Of a stretch of DNA of 64,000 nt, positions 17,410-25,468 are shown piece by piece. A model generated the notes under the pieces. That model was not told where the DNA came from and searched no databases. It was given only the letters and a program-made list of their open reading frames with translations. Numbering within the stretch: the stretch's first letter is position 1; every line of letters starts with the position of its first letter. Origin of the DNA: an uncultured bacterium. Its GTDB lineage: Bacteria > Vulcanimicrobiota > Xenobia > Xenobiales > Xenobiaceae. The stretch is from assembly GCA_934621605.1 (NCBI GenBank), contig CAKTUZ010000001.1, positions 230,408 through 294,407 on the forward strand. The letters run 5' to 3'. A program made the position numbers and the translations under genes.

Positions 17410-18375
17410 TTAGTCCTTTGGAGAAAGTCTCGCCAGCTGTTGAATCTGTTTCCAGTGCTTCAAAGGAAGCTGGCGCATGGCTATTTGGCGCATGGAAGTT
17501 TTATGGGTATCTATCGGATCGCCCGACCAAACAGCTTGACCTGTCGGTATGTCTCTGTCTACGCGGGAGCGAGCTGCCACTGTGGCAAAATCTCCCACTT
17601 GGCGATCTTTCTCTATTAAGCACTGGCCGGCTGTGATAGATAATTTACCCAGATTTGTATTCGGTTGCAGGCAATTTTGTGAGATAACAATAGCTAGAGG
17701 AGCAATTTTGACATCATTATCAAGGCAAGTTAAGTTGTCTATACGAACTCCGTCTTGGATCAGTGCTCTACTTCCTATAAAGCAACGAGCTCCTATCTCT
17801 ATATCGTTACCTAAGGTAGAGCTGTCTTCGATAATAGTAAGAGGGCCTACCAGACTTTTTTCTCCCAGTTTTACGTTTTTACCGATAGAAGCGCCTGGCA
17901 TGAGACGTGTTGCGGCCCCTATGGAACTTTCCTCTCCAACGCTGGCATGAGCTTGAATTTGACAGTTTTCGGCAATAACAGCGTTGTGGCCTATAATGGC
18001 AAAGGGGCCGATATATGCAGTATTAGCAATTTTTGCCGAAGGGCTGACCCAAGCACTGGGATGGATACCCGGTGTATAGGAATGGGGGGGATAAAATAAC
18101 TCCAAAAGTATAGAAAAGGCAATACGAGCATTCTTCACTTTGATGGCAGGAATGGTCGTCTCCAATCCCTCCGGTATAACAACTGCAGCAAAGCCTAGAG
18201 ATTCGGCTTCTTTTAAGCTGCTTTCTTTTTCGGCAAAGGTTAAAGCCTGACTGAGAATGTGCTGGGAAGCAGCATCCAGTCCGGTGACAACTTCAATAGT
18301 CAGTGAAGCATATTCTGGACCATTTAGGCTGCCTTGCAGAAGTTCAGTCAGCTCTCCTAAAGTTTTTACCACCAT
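17410..18375 (-). CDS. LpxD-like acyltransferase homologue without the catalytic His
   Basis: 321 residues, the normal LpxD length and architecture. The N-terminal uridine-binding domain (about 1-103, ending in I-H-P-S-A) is followed by a hexapeptide beta-helix. The catalytic region differs: D-G-F-G-Y is absent. In the segment starting R-I-D-N-L (211-215), the residue aligned without gaps to the catalytic His of A-H-N is Asn220 (L-D-N-D). It may be a non-catalytic partner of the short LpxD encoded near 5.5 kb, a divergent N- or O-acyltransferase, or a regulatory homologue. Its start overlaps the end of the upstream PmbA-like gene by 10 bases. Confidence 0.8.
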   Translation of the reverse strand: MVVKTLGELTELLQGSLNGPEYASLTIEVVTGLDAASQHILSQALTFAEKESSLKEAESLGFAAVVIPEGLETTIPAIKVKNARIAFSILLELFYPPHSYTPGIHPSAWVSPSAKIANTAYIGPFAIIGHNAVIAENCQIQAHASVGEESSIGAATRLMPGASIGKNVKLGEKSLVGPLTIIEDSSTLGNDIEIGARCFIGSRALIQDGVRIDNLTCLDNDVKIAPLAIVISQNCLQPNTNLGKLSITAGQCLIEKDRQVGDFATVAARSRVDRDIPTGQAVWSGDPIDTHKTSMRQIAMRQLPLKHWKQIQQLARLSPKD

Positions 18376-19685
18376 AATTCTGGATAATCACTCCAAGTTT
18401 CTGCTGGATCTATATCAGCTTCTTCTAAAGTTAAATTGCGTACAGCAAGAGGCGGACACATCGTACGCCCATTTAGAACCGATTCATAACCTAAGCCTAG
18501 TAAGTTCGCGCCGAATAAATCGGTATAGTTGGCTCGGACTATAAATTGCGGAACTCTGCATATAGGTTTTCCGTGTTGTAAGAGGAAAGCCGTTTCGCAA
18601 CGTCGGGCAAATTGTCCCGGTTTTTTCATGTGCTGAGGCAGAGGAGTAAGGCGATCCAAAAGGATACCAAAATCTGCTTTGGCACATAGTTCGCCCAAAG
18701 AATCTGTGCCTCTTTCTAAGCACAAGTTTGAATACCCCGGTCTAGGGGGGTGACCCCAAGGGCGTACTGCCGAACCGCGTGGAATTATCTTACATTCTCT
18801 GGCCGTTCTCAAGTCATAAAGTCCTCTAACTAGTTCGCCTTGATAAATTAAGGGAAGTTTTATTTTATTAATTCCTTCACCATCAAAGGGAACCGTGCCA
18901 AAGCCTCCGAGTAGTGTTCCGTCGTCGGTAATATTTATGCAAGACGCCAACCAGGGGCATTTTTGAGGTAATTTGTTAAAAAAAGGCGAATCGGCATAAA
19001 GCATATCCTGAGTAAAATCCTCTAAGAGTTTACCGCAAGCGCTTGAGGTAAAAACTCCTGGTAGTAGGTAGCTGTCCGGCCAGGCCATTTCGTTAGAATG
19101 AACAGAACGCCACATAAGCCTACATAACAAATCAGAGGGAGAATGCTGAGCAGAAGTGCTGTAAATCGCATCTCCTACAGGTATACTTTCATTGGAATTT
19201 AGGGTAAGCAAATGGAGGATGCGGCTGGCACAGCGCTCCCCGCTTCTGGTTGTTAGTTTGAAAGTATGCTGAAGTAATCTGGCACTCAGCGAAAAACGTC
19301 GATGTGGCAGAAGAGAAGGAAGCATAAAATCCAAACTTTGAATAAATGTTTGGAGTTTAGTAATTGAATCTTCCAGTTGTTGTGAGGTCTCTGAGGCCCT
19401 TGCAACTGATGAGGGTGCGATAAGTCCTTTCTGTGAAAAAGAACCACGTCTGCCGCAAGCAGCGTTTTGTGCAGCTTTTTGCAGTAAATCGTTTATAGAA
19501 AATTCGCCCTCAGACCAAACATATCCAAGCTTACCTTCTACGTTTAGTCGCAGCCCTAAGCCGGATCTGAAGTTTCGCTGTTCAGGTTGAGCCAAATTTA
19601 CTTCCGTATATACTTCTTCAGCTACTTCCGCATCTCGAGCCATGCCTAGGGCTTTCAAAAGTAACTGTTTTGCATAACCGGCCAT
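18366..19685 (-). CDS. TldE/PmbA-family protein
   Basis: 439 residues, typical of PmbA/TldE. The C-terminal half carries the family blocks D-D-G-T-L-L-G-G-F-G, P-F-D-G-E-G, L-V-R-G-L-Y-D-L-R-T-A and P-G-Y-S-N-L. As in PmbA/TldE, the H-E-x-x-x-H zinc site of TldD is absent. TldD/TldE heterodimers cleave unfolded peptides and mature ribosomally made peptides; no tldD is in this window, so it may act alone or with a distant partner. ATG start with AGGAGAG upstream. It is tightly packed between the Smr-like and LpxD-like genes. Confidence 0.78.
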   Translation of the reverse strand: MAGYAKQLLLKALGMARDAEVAEEVYTEVNLAQPEQRNFRSGLGLRLNVEGKLGYVWSEGEFSINDLLQKAAQNAACGRRGSFSQKGLIAPSSVARASETSQQLEDSITKLQTFIQSLDFMLPSLLPHRRFSLSARLLQHTFKLTTRSGERCASRILHLLTLNSNESIPVGDAIYSTSAQHSPSDLLCRLMWRSVHSNEMAWPDSYLLPGVFTSSACGKLLEDFTQDMLYADSPFFNKLPQKCPWLASCINITDDGTLLGGFGTVPFDGEGINKIKLPLIYQGELVRGLYDLRTARECKIIPRGSAVRPWGHPPRPGYSNLCLERGTDSLGELCAKADFGILLDRLTPLPQHMKKPGQFARRCETAFLLQHGKPICRVPQFIVRANYTDLFGANLLGLGYESVLNGRTMCPPLAVRNLTLEEADIDPAETWSDYPELWW

Positions 19686-19690
19686 GTTGT

Positions 19691-20326
19691 CTATCGCTCT
19701 CCTAAAAGCAATATTTTGTAAGGAAGTACTTCAGGCTTAGAAACCTCAAACTGCTCAGTAAGTTCGTGCTCGGAAGGATTTTCTAACTGAAGGTGCCACA
19801 ATTCTTTTTCTTCTGAGAGACAACTTAACTGAGCTCTGTTTATCGCTGCCCACTGGCGAGTTACACGCCTGCTATTTTTGTTGTCCAAATAGAGCAAACA
19901 GCTTTGAAGATTTTGACGTGTCACCATATCTATGAAAATTTCTAAACTGGAGACTGCTTCTTTGGCTGAAGCACCTCGCATGTCTAAACAAGGCATACCT
20001 TTAAAAGTTAAGGCCGGAGGGTGAGCTGCTCCCTTCAGCAAATCTCGCCTTAATTGCTCGGAACTTTGAGAAATGCCATCGGCTGCTTTGGGGAGAACTT
20101 TATAGTCTTCCAGAATAACTTCCGTTTTTTGATCAAAATAGCGACGAAAAGTTCCTTGCAATCCTTTGACTAAAAAAGCTGTCGGTAAGCCCGGAGCAAA
20201 GCGTTCTAAATTTACGTATATTTGTTTGGAAGATTCATCTAAGTGAAAACCTGTTAAGCGTACCCCTTCATTGCCAAAAGTTTTCTCCAATTTCTCAAAA
20301 ATCTTTTCGGGAGTGTACTGATTCAT
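19691..20326 (-). CDS. Two-domain protein: N-terminal NifU/FeS-assembly-like fold, C-terminal Smr-like
   Basis: 211 residues, soluble, no signal. The first 75 residues (K-L-E-K-T-F then alternating strands and a helix) faintly resemble a NifU-C-type fold but have no Cys pair. Residues about 112-165 start with L-D-M-R-G-A-S-A-K-E-A and look like the Smr domain opening (L-D-L-R-G-x-x-x-x-E-A), but the H-G-x-G-x-G loop is replaced by D-N-K-N-S-R-R. Both assignments are weak. It is the first gene of the six-gene minus-strand operon, 5 bases before the PmbA-like gene. Confidence 0.6.
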   Translation of the reverse strand: MNQYTPEKIFEKLEKTFGNEGVRLTGFHLDESSKQIYVNLERFAPGLPTAFLVKGLQGTFRRYFDQKTEVILEDYKVLPKAADGISQSSEQLRRDLLKGAAHPPALTFKGMPCLDMRGASAKEAVSSLEIFIDMVTRQNLQSCLLYLDNKNSRRVTRQWAAINRAQLSCLSEEKELWHLQLENPSEHELTEQFEVSKPEVLPYKILLLGER

Positions 20327-20439
20327 AACTATACTAGTCTTTGCCTCAAAATAATTATCAATAAGTTAAAACGGAAAATCTTTCGTCAAGACACTCCCAA
20401 GATAGATGTAAGAAACGGATTTGAATGATGCTTTCAACA

Positions 20440-20496
20440 GTGAAGCGACTAAAAAAACAGTGCCTACTTGAAGCATTGAGTTTTCAGCCGCTTCAC
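20440..20496. other. Long-loop inverted repeat between two minus-strand transcription units
   Basis: GTGAAGCG at 20440 and CGCTTCAC at 20489 form a perfect 8-bp stem with a 41-base loop that contains TGCCTACTTGAAGCA. It lies just beyond the stop of the repeat-containing protein gene and before the next operon. No T-run follows, so a terminator role is uncertain. Confidence 0.3.
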
Positions 20497-20511
20497 GGAT
20501 AGTAAGCAACA

Positions 20512-22293
20512 CTAGAAAACTGTTGCGCCGGGACTAGTTTTAGCCGATTGATAGAATTCTTGCCAAAGTTTCTTTTCTTTGTTCATGCGTTCTACGCTGA
20601 CATGTTTCTCTTTTATTTTTGCGACGATTTCTTCTCGACTGCTGTTCACTTCTTTGAAGCGTCCCTGTTTCCAAGAGTACTGATCCAGATTGTAAATATC
20701 ACGATTGCGGAACTCACCCAGTTTGTAAAGTACAGCGTAGTTTTTCTCTTGATAATACAAAATTTCAAAAGAAAACGGGTTAGTTCTATAGGCTTTTTCA
20801 AAATATTTATTGGCATTATAGAAGTAATTTTCCACAGGACCGTTTTTATCTTGAGTTTTATCTCCTACACGCATACGTTCATAACGGTATATGCCAATCC
20901 TGAGCTGATTCTGTCCGGCACTGAATTGGAATGAAGAATAAGTCCAACATCCTACAATCATGATAATGATTAAAGGTATGACTACTAAGGAAATGACGCT
21001 GGCCGCTTTATAAGCCGCAGTCGAATCCCCTTTGTCCTTGGGAGCATTACCTGAGACGATACGTTCCCTGGCAGCATAAAAATCTTGCTCGATGGTCTCT
21101 TTGGTCTTTGAAGCCAGAGCTCTTATTTTGGGCTCATAGCGATCCGAAGACAAGACTTTTGTACAAATATCAACTGCTGCTTCAAGGAATCCGGAATGGC
21201 CCAATTCCTCAGCCATAAGCAACCAATCTTCAGGATCACTGGTTGGGATCTCCCGAATCATTTCTCCTGGTCTGATGGAATCGTCTAAGCTCAGCGCTTT
21301 GCTCAGATGTACTGCAGCTCTTTCCGGTTCTCCCACAGCCATAGAACAAAGGCCCAAGCCGTAATGAGCGTCAATATTGTTGGGAAATCTCTTTAAGCTA
21401 TTCTGAATATCAAAATGGAGTTCGGAGAATTTCTCTTTATCAAAAAGCTCCAGCTGCTCTTCTGTAAAGACATTGGCTATTTTACGAGGGCCGAGCGGTA
21501 TCAGTGGGGGCGCCTGAGGGACACGAGGAGCCCCTGAGGCTTCTAAAATAGCCTGTTCTCGAGGTTGGGGTGACATAGTCGCTTCCTGCATGGGAGCTGC
21601 TGTCGCCTGCTCTGTAGTTCTCGGTTGTGGTTGTCTGCCCGGTTGGGCTGTTCCCTGCTGCTGAGGTGGGTATCCCGGTTGCATAAGCCTAGGTTGCGGC
21701 GGCCTGCCCGGTTGAGCTGCTCCCTGTTGCTGAGGCGGGTATCCCGGTTGCATAGGCCTAGGTTGCGGCGGCCTGCCCGGTTGAGCTGCTCCCTGCTGCT
21801 GAGGCGGGTATCCCGGTTGCATAGGTCTAGGTTGCGGCGGCCTGCCCGGTTGGGCTGCTCCCTGTTGCTGAGGCGGGTATCCCGGTTGCATAGGCCTAGG
21901 TTGCGGCGGCCTGCCCGGTTGAGCTGCTCCCTGCTGCTGAGGCGGGTATCCCGGTTGCATAGGTCTAGGTTGCGGCGGCCTGCCCGGTTGGGCTGCTCCC
22001 TGTTGCTGAGGTGGGTATCCCGATTGCATAGGCCTAGGTTGCGGCGGTCTGCCCGGTTGAGCAATTCCTTGTTGCTGAGACGGATACCCTGGTTGCATGG
22101 GTCTGGGCTGCGAGGGAAACCCCTGGTGTGATTGCATTTCCGGACGAGGCATGGCATGGTGCTGGAACATTGCTCCTGATTGGGAACTACCCGTATTTGG
22201 CCCTTGAAGATGAAGCGCATTCGCAGAACGCGGTTGGTCATCCTGAGAGTTTTGCGTACTTAAATTGTGGCGAGGCGGCAGTTGCAAGCTCAC
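20512..22293 (-). CDS. Membrane TPR protein with a Pro/Gln-rich 23-residue tandem repeat
   Basis: 593 residues. No signal peptide; the N-terminal about 225 residues are low complexity, with seven 23-residue repeats built on P-Q-P-R-P-M-Q-P-G-Y-P-P-Q-Q-Q. Residues about 285-410 are helical with TPR character (H-Y-G-L-G-L-C, then a second helix pair), followed by one membrane helix (about 425-447). A roughly 140-residue extracytoplasmic tail follows. So the repeats and TPR are cytoplasmic and the tail is periplasmic (inferred from a single helix with positive flank). P/Q/Y-rich repeats suggest a flexible multivalent binding region. Function unknown. GTG start with AAGGA upstream. Confidence 0.78.
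   Translation of the reverse strand: MSLQLPPRHNLSTQNSQDDQPRSANALHLQGPNTGSSQSGAMFQHHAMPRPEMQSHQGFPSQPRPMQPGYPSQQQGIAQPGRPPQPRPMQSGYPPQQQGAAQPGRPPQPRPMQPGYPPQQQGAAQPGRPPQPRPMQPGYPPQQQGAAQPGRPPQPRPMQPGYPPQQQGAAQPGRPPQPRPMQPGYPPQQQGAAQPGRPPQPRLMQPGYPPQQQGTAQPGRQPQPRTTEQATAAPMQEATMSPQPREQAILEASGAPRVPQAPPLIPLGPRKIANVFTEEQLELFDKEKFSELHFDIQNSLKRFPNNIDAHYGLGLCSMAVGEPERAAVHLSKALSLDDSIRPGEMIREIPTSDPEDWLLMAEELGHSGFLEAAVDICTKVLSSDRYEPKIRALASKTKETIEQDFYAARERIVSGNAPKDKGDSTAAYKAASVISLVVIPLIIIMIVGCWTYSSFQFSAGQNQLRIGIYRYERMRVGDKTQDKNGPVENYFYNANKYFEKAYRTNPFSFEILYYQEKNYAVLYKLGEFRNRDIYNLDQYSWKQGRFKEVNSSREEIVAKIKEKHVSVERMNKEKKLWQEFYQSAKTSPGATVF
21641..22123. repeat. 69-bp in-frame tandem repeat, seven units
   Basis: Seven head-to-tail units start at 21641, 21710, 21779, 21848, 21917, 21986 and 22055, each 69 bp (23 codons). 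The outer units are more diverged. The units at 21779 and 21917 are identical, and those at 21710 and 21848 differ at one base, so the inner four units form two near-identical 138-bp blocks. This indicates recent duplication by slippage or unequal exchange. Confidence 0.95.
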
Positions 22294-22697
22294 TTGACTA
22301 CATCCTTTATTCTACCTATCCGGAGGCTATTTTTCTGCTCTTTGCTAAAAAACGCAAAAGAAATCTGTTTTACATACCGGCATTTTGCTACATTTTAAGT
22401 CTTTATGTAAGTGAAAAGCCAAATATAAAAATCAGACACACAAGGAGTACCTATTTGACAAAGGGCGAGTATAACCTTTTGTGTAGGTCGATATTGGCAG
22501 ATATGATTGGTGTTTAGAACAATTGATAATTAAATGGTTACTTTTAGAATTAAGCTGATATTGACCGACGTTTAATCCTTAAAATGGCAAGGAAAAGGAA
22601 TATCGATTTTTGTATACTGTTCAGTTATGGTAGGATAGATTGCGCAAAAGAGATTTGCTGTGAAGTATAGGCTTGTGGAGATGTTGGAGGGCGATAT
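22294..22697. other. Divergent intergenic region (repeat protein / lpt operon)
   Basis: AT-rich spacer between divergent genes. On the minus side a TAGAAT box lies about 25 bases before the GTG start. On the plus side there is TTGACA at 22455 without a well-spaced -10, TATACT at 22613 and TAGGAT at 22631. GGAGGG lies 6 bases before the lptC-like ATG. Promoters for both directions must be here, but no exact site can be fixed. No gene, repeat or RNA seen. Confidence 0.5.
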
Positions 22698-23399
22698 ATG
22701 ATTCGGTTTAGAGGACAGCTTGGCTGGTGCTTGGCCATGCTGTTGATGGTTTGTGGATGTGGCGGAAGCGGAGTCGCAAAAAAAACAACGGAACAACCTA
22801 TTCCACCCCCTGCGGAGATTGTGTCCGAGCAATCTGCCAATCAACAAAACGGAGGAAAAGTCCAAAATCAGAGTCCGACATCGGTTGTAGCTGACAATTC
22901 TGCAGAGTCCTCAAAAGAGGAAAGATCTGTTCCGAAAGCCATTCCACCCGCTTCCGAGGCCAACGATCAAGGGGTCGATTCTATATCAATTGCTGCAAAA
23001 GGTGAATCTCCTTGGAGTTTAAAAGCCAGTCGTATAGACTATGATGATTCAAGTAAAAGAGCTCGAGCTTCTTCTATTACTTGGAATTTGCTGGACAAAG
23101 AAGGACATTCTCTTCTCCAGCTTCGTGGAGATGCTGCCGTAATAAATATAGAAACCCAAGGACTTGCTTTTGAAGGACCTGTTCATGCTATCGGTCCTAA
23201 GGGCGAAAAGATTGTTTGCAATAAATTAATATGGGATAGTAAAGCCAGAAAATTGCGTGGCTCACACGGAGTAAAGGTAGTTCGTGAAGGATCTACTATG
23301 ACCGGACAAAATATGGTTGCTTCTCCTGATCTTAAGCATGTTGAAGTGGAAGGTGAAGTTCGCGTTTATTTTAATTCCGGCTTAGAATCGAACCAATAG
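22698..23399 (+). CDS. LptC-like LPS-export lipoprotein
   Basis: 233 residues. A lipoprotein signal (L-M-V-C-G-C) is followed by a roughly 75-residue Ser/Glu/Pro-rich linker. Then comes an LptC/OstA beta-jellyroll domain (about 98-230) with W-S-L-K-A-S, G-D-A-A-V-I, N-K-L-I-W-D and V-x-V-V-R-E-G-S elements. LptC normally sits in the inner membrane through one helix; here a lipid anchor plus long linker replaces it. It is placed directly before lptB and an lptF/G gene, which fixes the function as part of the LPS transport bridge; the exact LptC versus LptA identity is inferred. Confidence 0.8.
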   Translation: MIRFRGQLGWCLAMLLMVCGCGGSGVAKKTTEQPIPPPAEIVSEQSANQQNGGKVQNQSPTSVVADNSAESSKEERSVPKAIPPASEANDQGVDSISIAAKGESPWSLKASRIDYDDSSKRARASSITWNLLDKEGHSLLQLRGDAAVINIETQGLAFEGPVHAIGPKGEKIVCNKLIWDSKARKLRGSHGVKVVREGSTMTGQNMVASPDLKHVEVEGEVRVYFNSGLESNQ

Positions 23400-23417
23400 A
23401 AGTATAGGGAATAATGA

Positions 23418-24239
23418 ATGGCTATCAGGGCTGAAGGACTAGTAAAAATATATAAAGACAGGCGAGTAGTAGATGGTGTCAACTTTGTGGTCAATCCCGG
23501 AGAGGTAGTTGGACTTTTGGGGGCCAATGGTGCTGGTAAAACTACTACTTTTTATATGGTAGTAGGACTTGTTAGGCCCAACGGAGGCAAAATTTTTCTG
23601 AACGACCAAGAGGTAACTCATTTGCCTATGCATATGCGTGCACGTTTGGGAATAGGATATTTGCCTCAGGAAGCTTCCGCCTTTCGCAAACTGACCGTAG
23701 AAGATAACCTCCGTTTGTTATGGCAAATTAACGGAGTCTCCAAAAAAGAACAGGCCGAACGTCTAGAAAGGTTGCTGGACGAATATCAGTTGCATAAAGT
23801 GCGCCGCAGTAGAGCAGTTGAATTGTCCGGAGGAGAAAGGCGTCGCTTGGAAATTGCCAGGTCACTGGCCATTAAGCCGCAATTCCTGTTGCTGGATGAG
23901 CCGTTTTCCGGGGTCGATCCCATAGCGGTGGCTTCTATTCAAAAAATTATTCGCAGTGTCAAAGCTCAAGGATTGGGAGTGTTAATTACCGATCATAATG
24001 TGCGTGAAACTTTGGCTATTACCGATAGAGCTTATATTATTCGTGAAGGGCGGATTTTGGTTTCAGGTACTGCGGTGGAATTAGCCAATAATCCCGATGC
24101 TCGTAAGTATTATTTGGGAGAAGCTTACAGAACTGGGTTCGAAAATGAACAAACCGCTGCGGAAGTAGCTAGAGCTAAAGTTGAAGAAGAGGCTGACAGT
24201 TTAAGGATGGCCGAAGAAGACAAACTTCCTAAAAGCTAA
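23418..24239 (+). CDS. lptB: LPS export ABC transporter ATPase
   Basis: 273 residues. Walker A G-A-N-G-A-G-K-T-T, Q-loop Y-L-P-Q-E, signature L-S-G-G-E-R-R-R, Walker B L-L-L-D-E-P and H-loop T-D-H-N-V-R-E are intact, and the L-S-G-G-E-R-R-R form is typical of LptB. A charged C-terminal extension of about 30 residues is longer than in E. coli LptB. It powers extraction of LPS by the LptF/G permease encoded next. Confidence 0.96.
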   Translation: MAIRAEGLVKIYKDRRVVDGVNFVVNPGEVVGLLGANGAGKTTTFYMVVGLVRPNGGKIFLNDQEVTHLPMHMRARLGIGYLPQEASAFRKLTVEDNLRLLWQINGVSKKEQAERLERLLDEYQLHKVRRSRAVELSGGERRRLEIARSLAIKPQFLLLDEPFSGVDPIAVASIQKIIRSVKAQGLGVLITDHNVRETLAITDRAYIIREGRILVSGTAVELANNPDARKYYLGEAYRTGFENEQTAAEVARAKVEEEADSLRMAEEDKLPKS

Positions 24240-24261
24240 GAAGGCAGATTAAAGATACGTT

Positions 24262-25392
24262 ATGAAAATTCTCGACCGTTACATAATGGCAGAAATGGCC
24301 AGTCCGTTTTTGTTTGGAGTCTGTGCTTTTACGCTCTTGTTTTTCTCAGCAGAAACCCTGATGGGTGTGGCTAAGATGATTTTGGAATCTCAAGCCGGTG
24401 TAGGGATGGTGGTAAAATATCTTTTCAATCGCCTTCCCTACGTGTTGATTATGACTTTCCCTATGTCTACTTTGTTGGCTGCTTTGATGGCTTACGGCCG
24501 TCTGTCTGGAGATAGTGAAATTGTCGCCTTGAAGGCGGGGGGAGTTGGCTTTTTCCGTATCTTTTTGCCTGGCTTTTTCTTTTGTCTCTTTATCTCTATG
24601 ATCTCTTTAGCTGTAAATCAGTATTGGGTTCCTCCGGCAACTAAACAAGCTTATAATATGGTTCTGAAGCTTCAGGCTCCGGATCAGATAGAGAGGGCTT
24701 TGATTACCTCTCCGCGTCTGCTGTCTAACGGCGATGAACAGATGATCTATGCTCATGTGCTTAATGTCAACGAGCAAACAATGAAAGGCGTATATATGCA
24801 TTTCTTTCGCAATAATAGCCGTTTGCGTGAGTTATATGCCAAAGAGGCTCGTTGGAACGATAAATTAAAAGTTTGGGAAGTTTTAGATATAGAGGCTAGG
24901 GATTTCGATCCGGAGACTGGTGAGGAACGCTATAGCGCTCAGGGGCGTAAAGGTTGGACAGCTATGAGTAAGGGAGAATCCCCGGCCAGTCCTGAACAGT
25001 TGGCTCAGCGCAAGTTACGTCCTGAAGAAATGACCGCTCAAGAACTTTCATCTTACTTAAATTCTTTGCCTCCGATAGAAAAAACCAATCCGGAGGAGTA
25101 TCGCAAGCGCAACAAATACAAAGTAATGTATCACCAAAAAATTTCTTTACCAATGAGTTGTTTGGTGTTTGGGGCTTTTGCCATTCCTTTGGGGTTGAGG
25201 CCGCAGAGAACCAGTACTTCTATCGGTTTTGGTCTTTCTCTATTTTTTATTTTGTTATATTACGTATTTATGACTATTGGCATGATGTTGGGAGAAAACG
25301 GTACGGCAGCTCCGTGGCTGGCAGCTTGGCTGCCTAACATAGTTTTTGCTGTGGTCGGAATATGTTTCGTGGCTGACGCTTCAAGGAAGTAA
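24262..25392 (+). CDS. LptF/LptG-family LPS permease
   Basis: 376 residues with the family layout. Three membrane helices at the N-terminus (about 12-120) are followed by a periplasmic beta-jellyroll domain (about 130-285) and three C-terminal helices. It begins L-D-R-Y-I-M-A-E-M as LptF/G do, with P-M-S-T-L-L-A in the second helix region. It sits 22 bases after lptB. Only one permease gene is present; LptB2FG needs two permease subunits, so either a homodimer forms or a second gene lies elsewhere. Confidence 0.92.
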   Translation: MKILDRYIMAEMASPFLFGVCAFTLLFFSAETLMGVAKMILESQAGVGMVVKYLFNRLPYVLIMTFPMSTLLAALMAYGRLSGDSEIVALKAGGVGFFRIFLPGFFFCLFISMISLAVNQYWVPPATKQAYNMVLKLQAPDQIERALITSPRLLSNGDEQMIYAHVLNVNEQTMKGVYMHFFRNNSRLRELYAKEARWNDKLKVWEVLDIEARDFDPETGEERYSAQGRKGWTAMSKGESPASPEQLAQRKLRPEEMTAQELSSYLNSLPPIEKTNPEEYRKRNKYKVMYHQKISLPMSCLVFGAFAIPLGLRPQRTSTSIGFGLSLFFILLYYVFMTIGMMLGENGTAAPWLAAWLPNIVFAVVGICFVADASRK

Positions 25393-25468
25393 TCATATAT
25401 TATTTTTTTGCTTTGGACATTTTGTCTAATAGCTCAAGCGAGCTAGAGGAAGAGGAGCAACATAGAAG

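Noticed and set aside
21641..22123. CRISPR array
   Set aside because: Units are 69 bp without distinct spacers, all in frame and translated within a gene.
22128..22517. Plus-strand frame of 129 codons antisense to the repeat protein and its leader
   Set aside because: It lies opposite a well-supported gene and ends in the intergenic region; the composition is not protein-like and there is no ribosome binding site.
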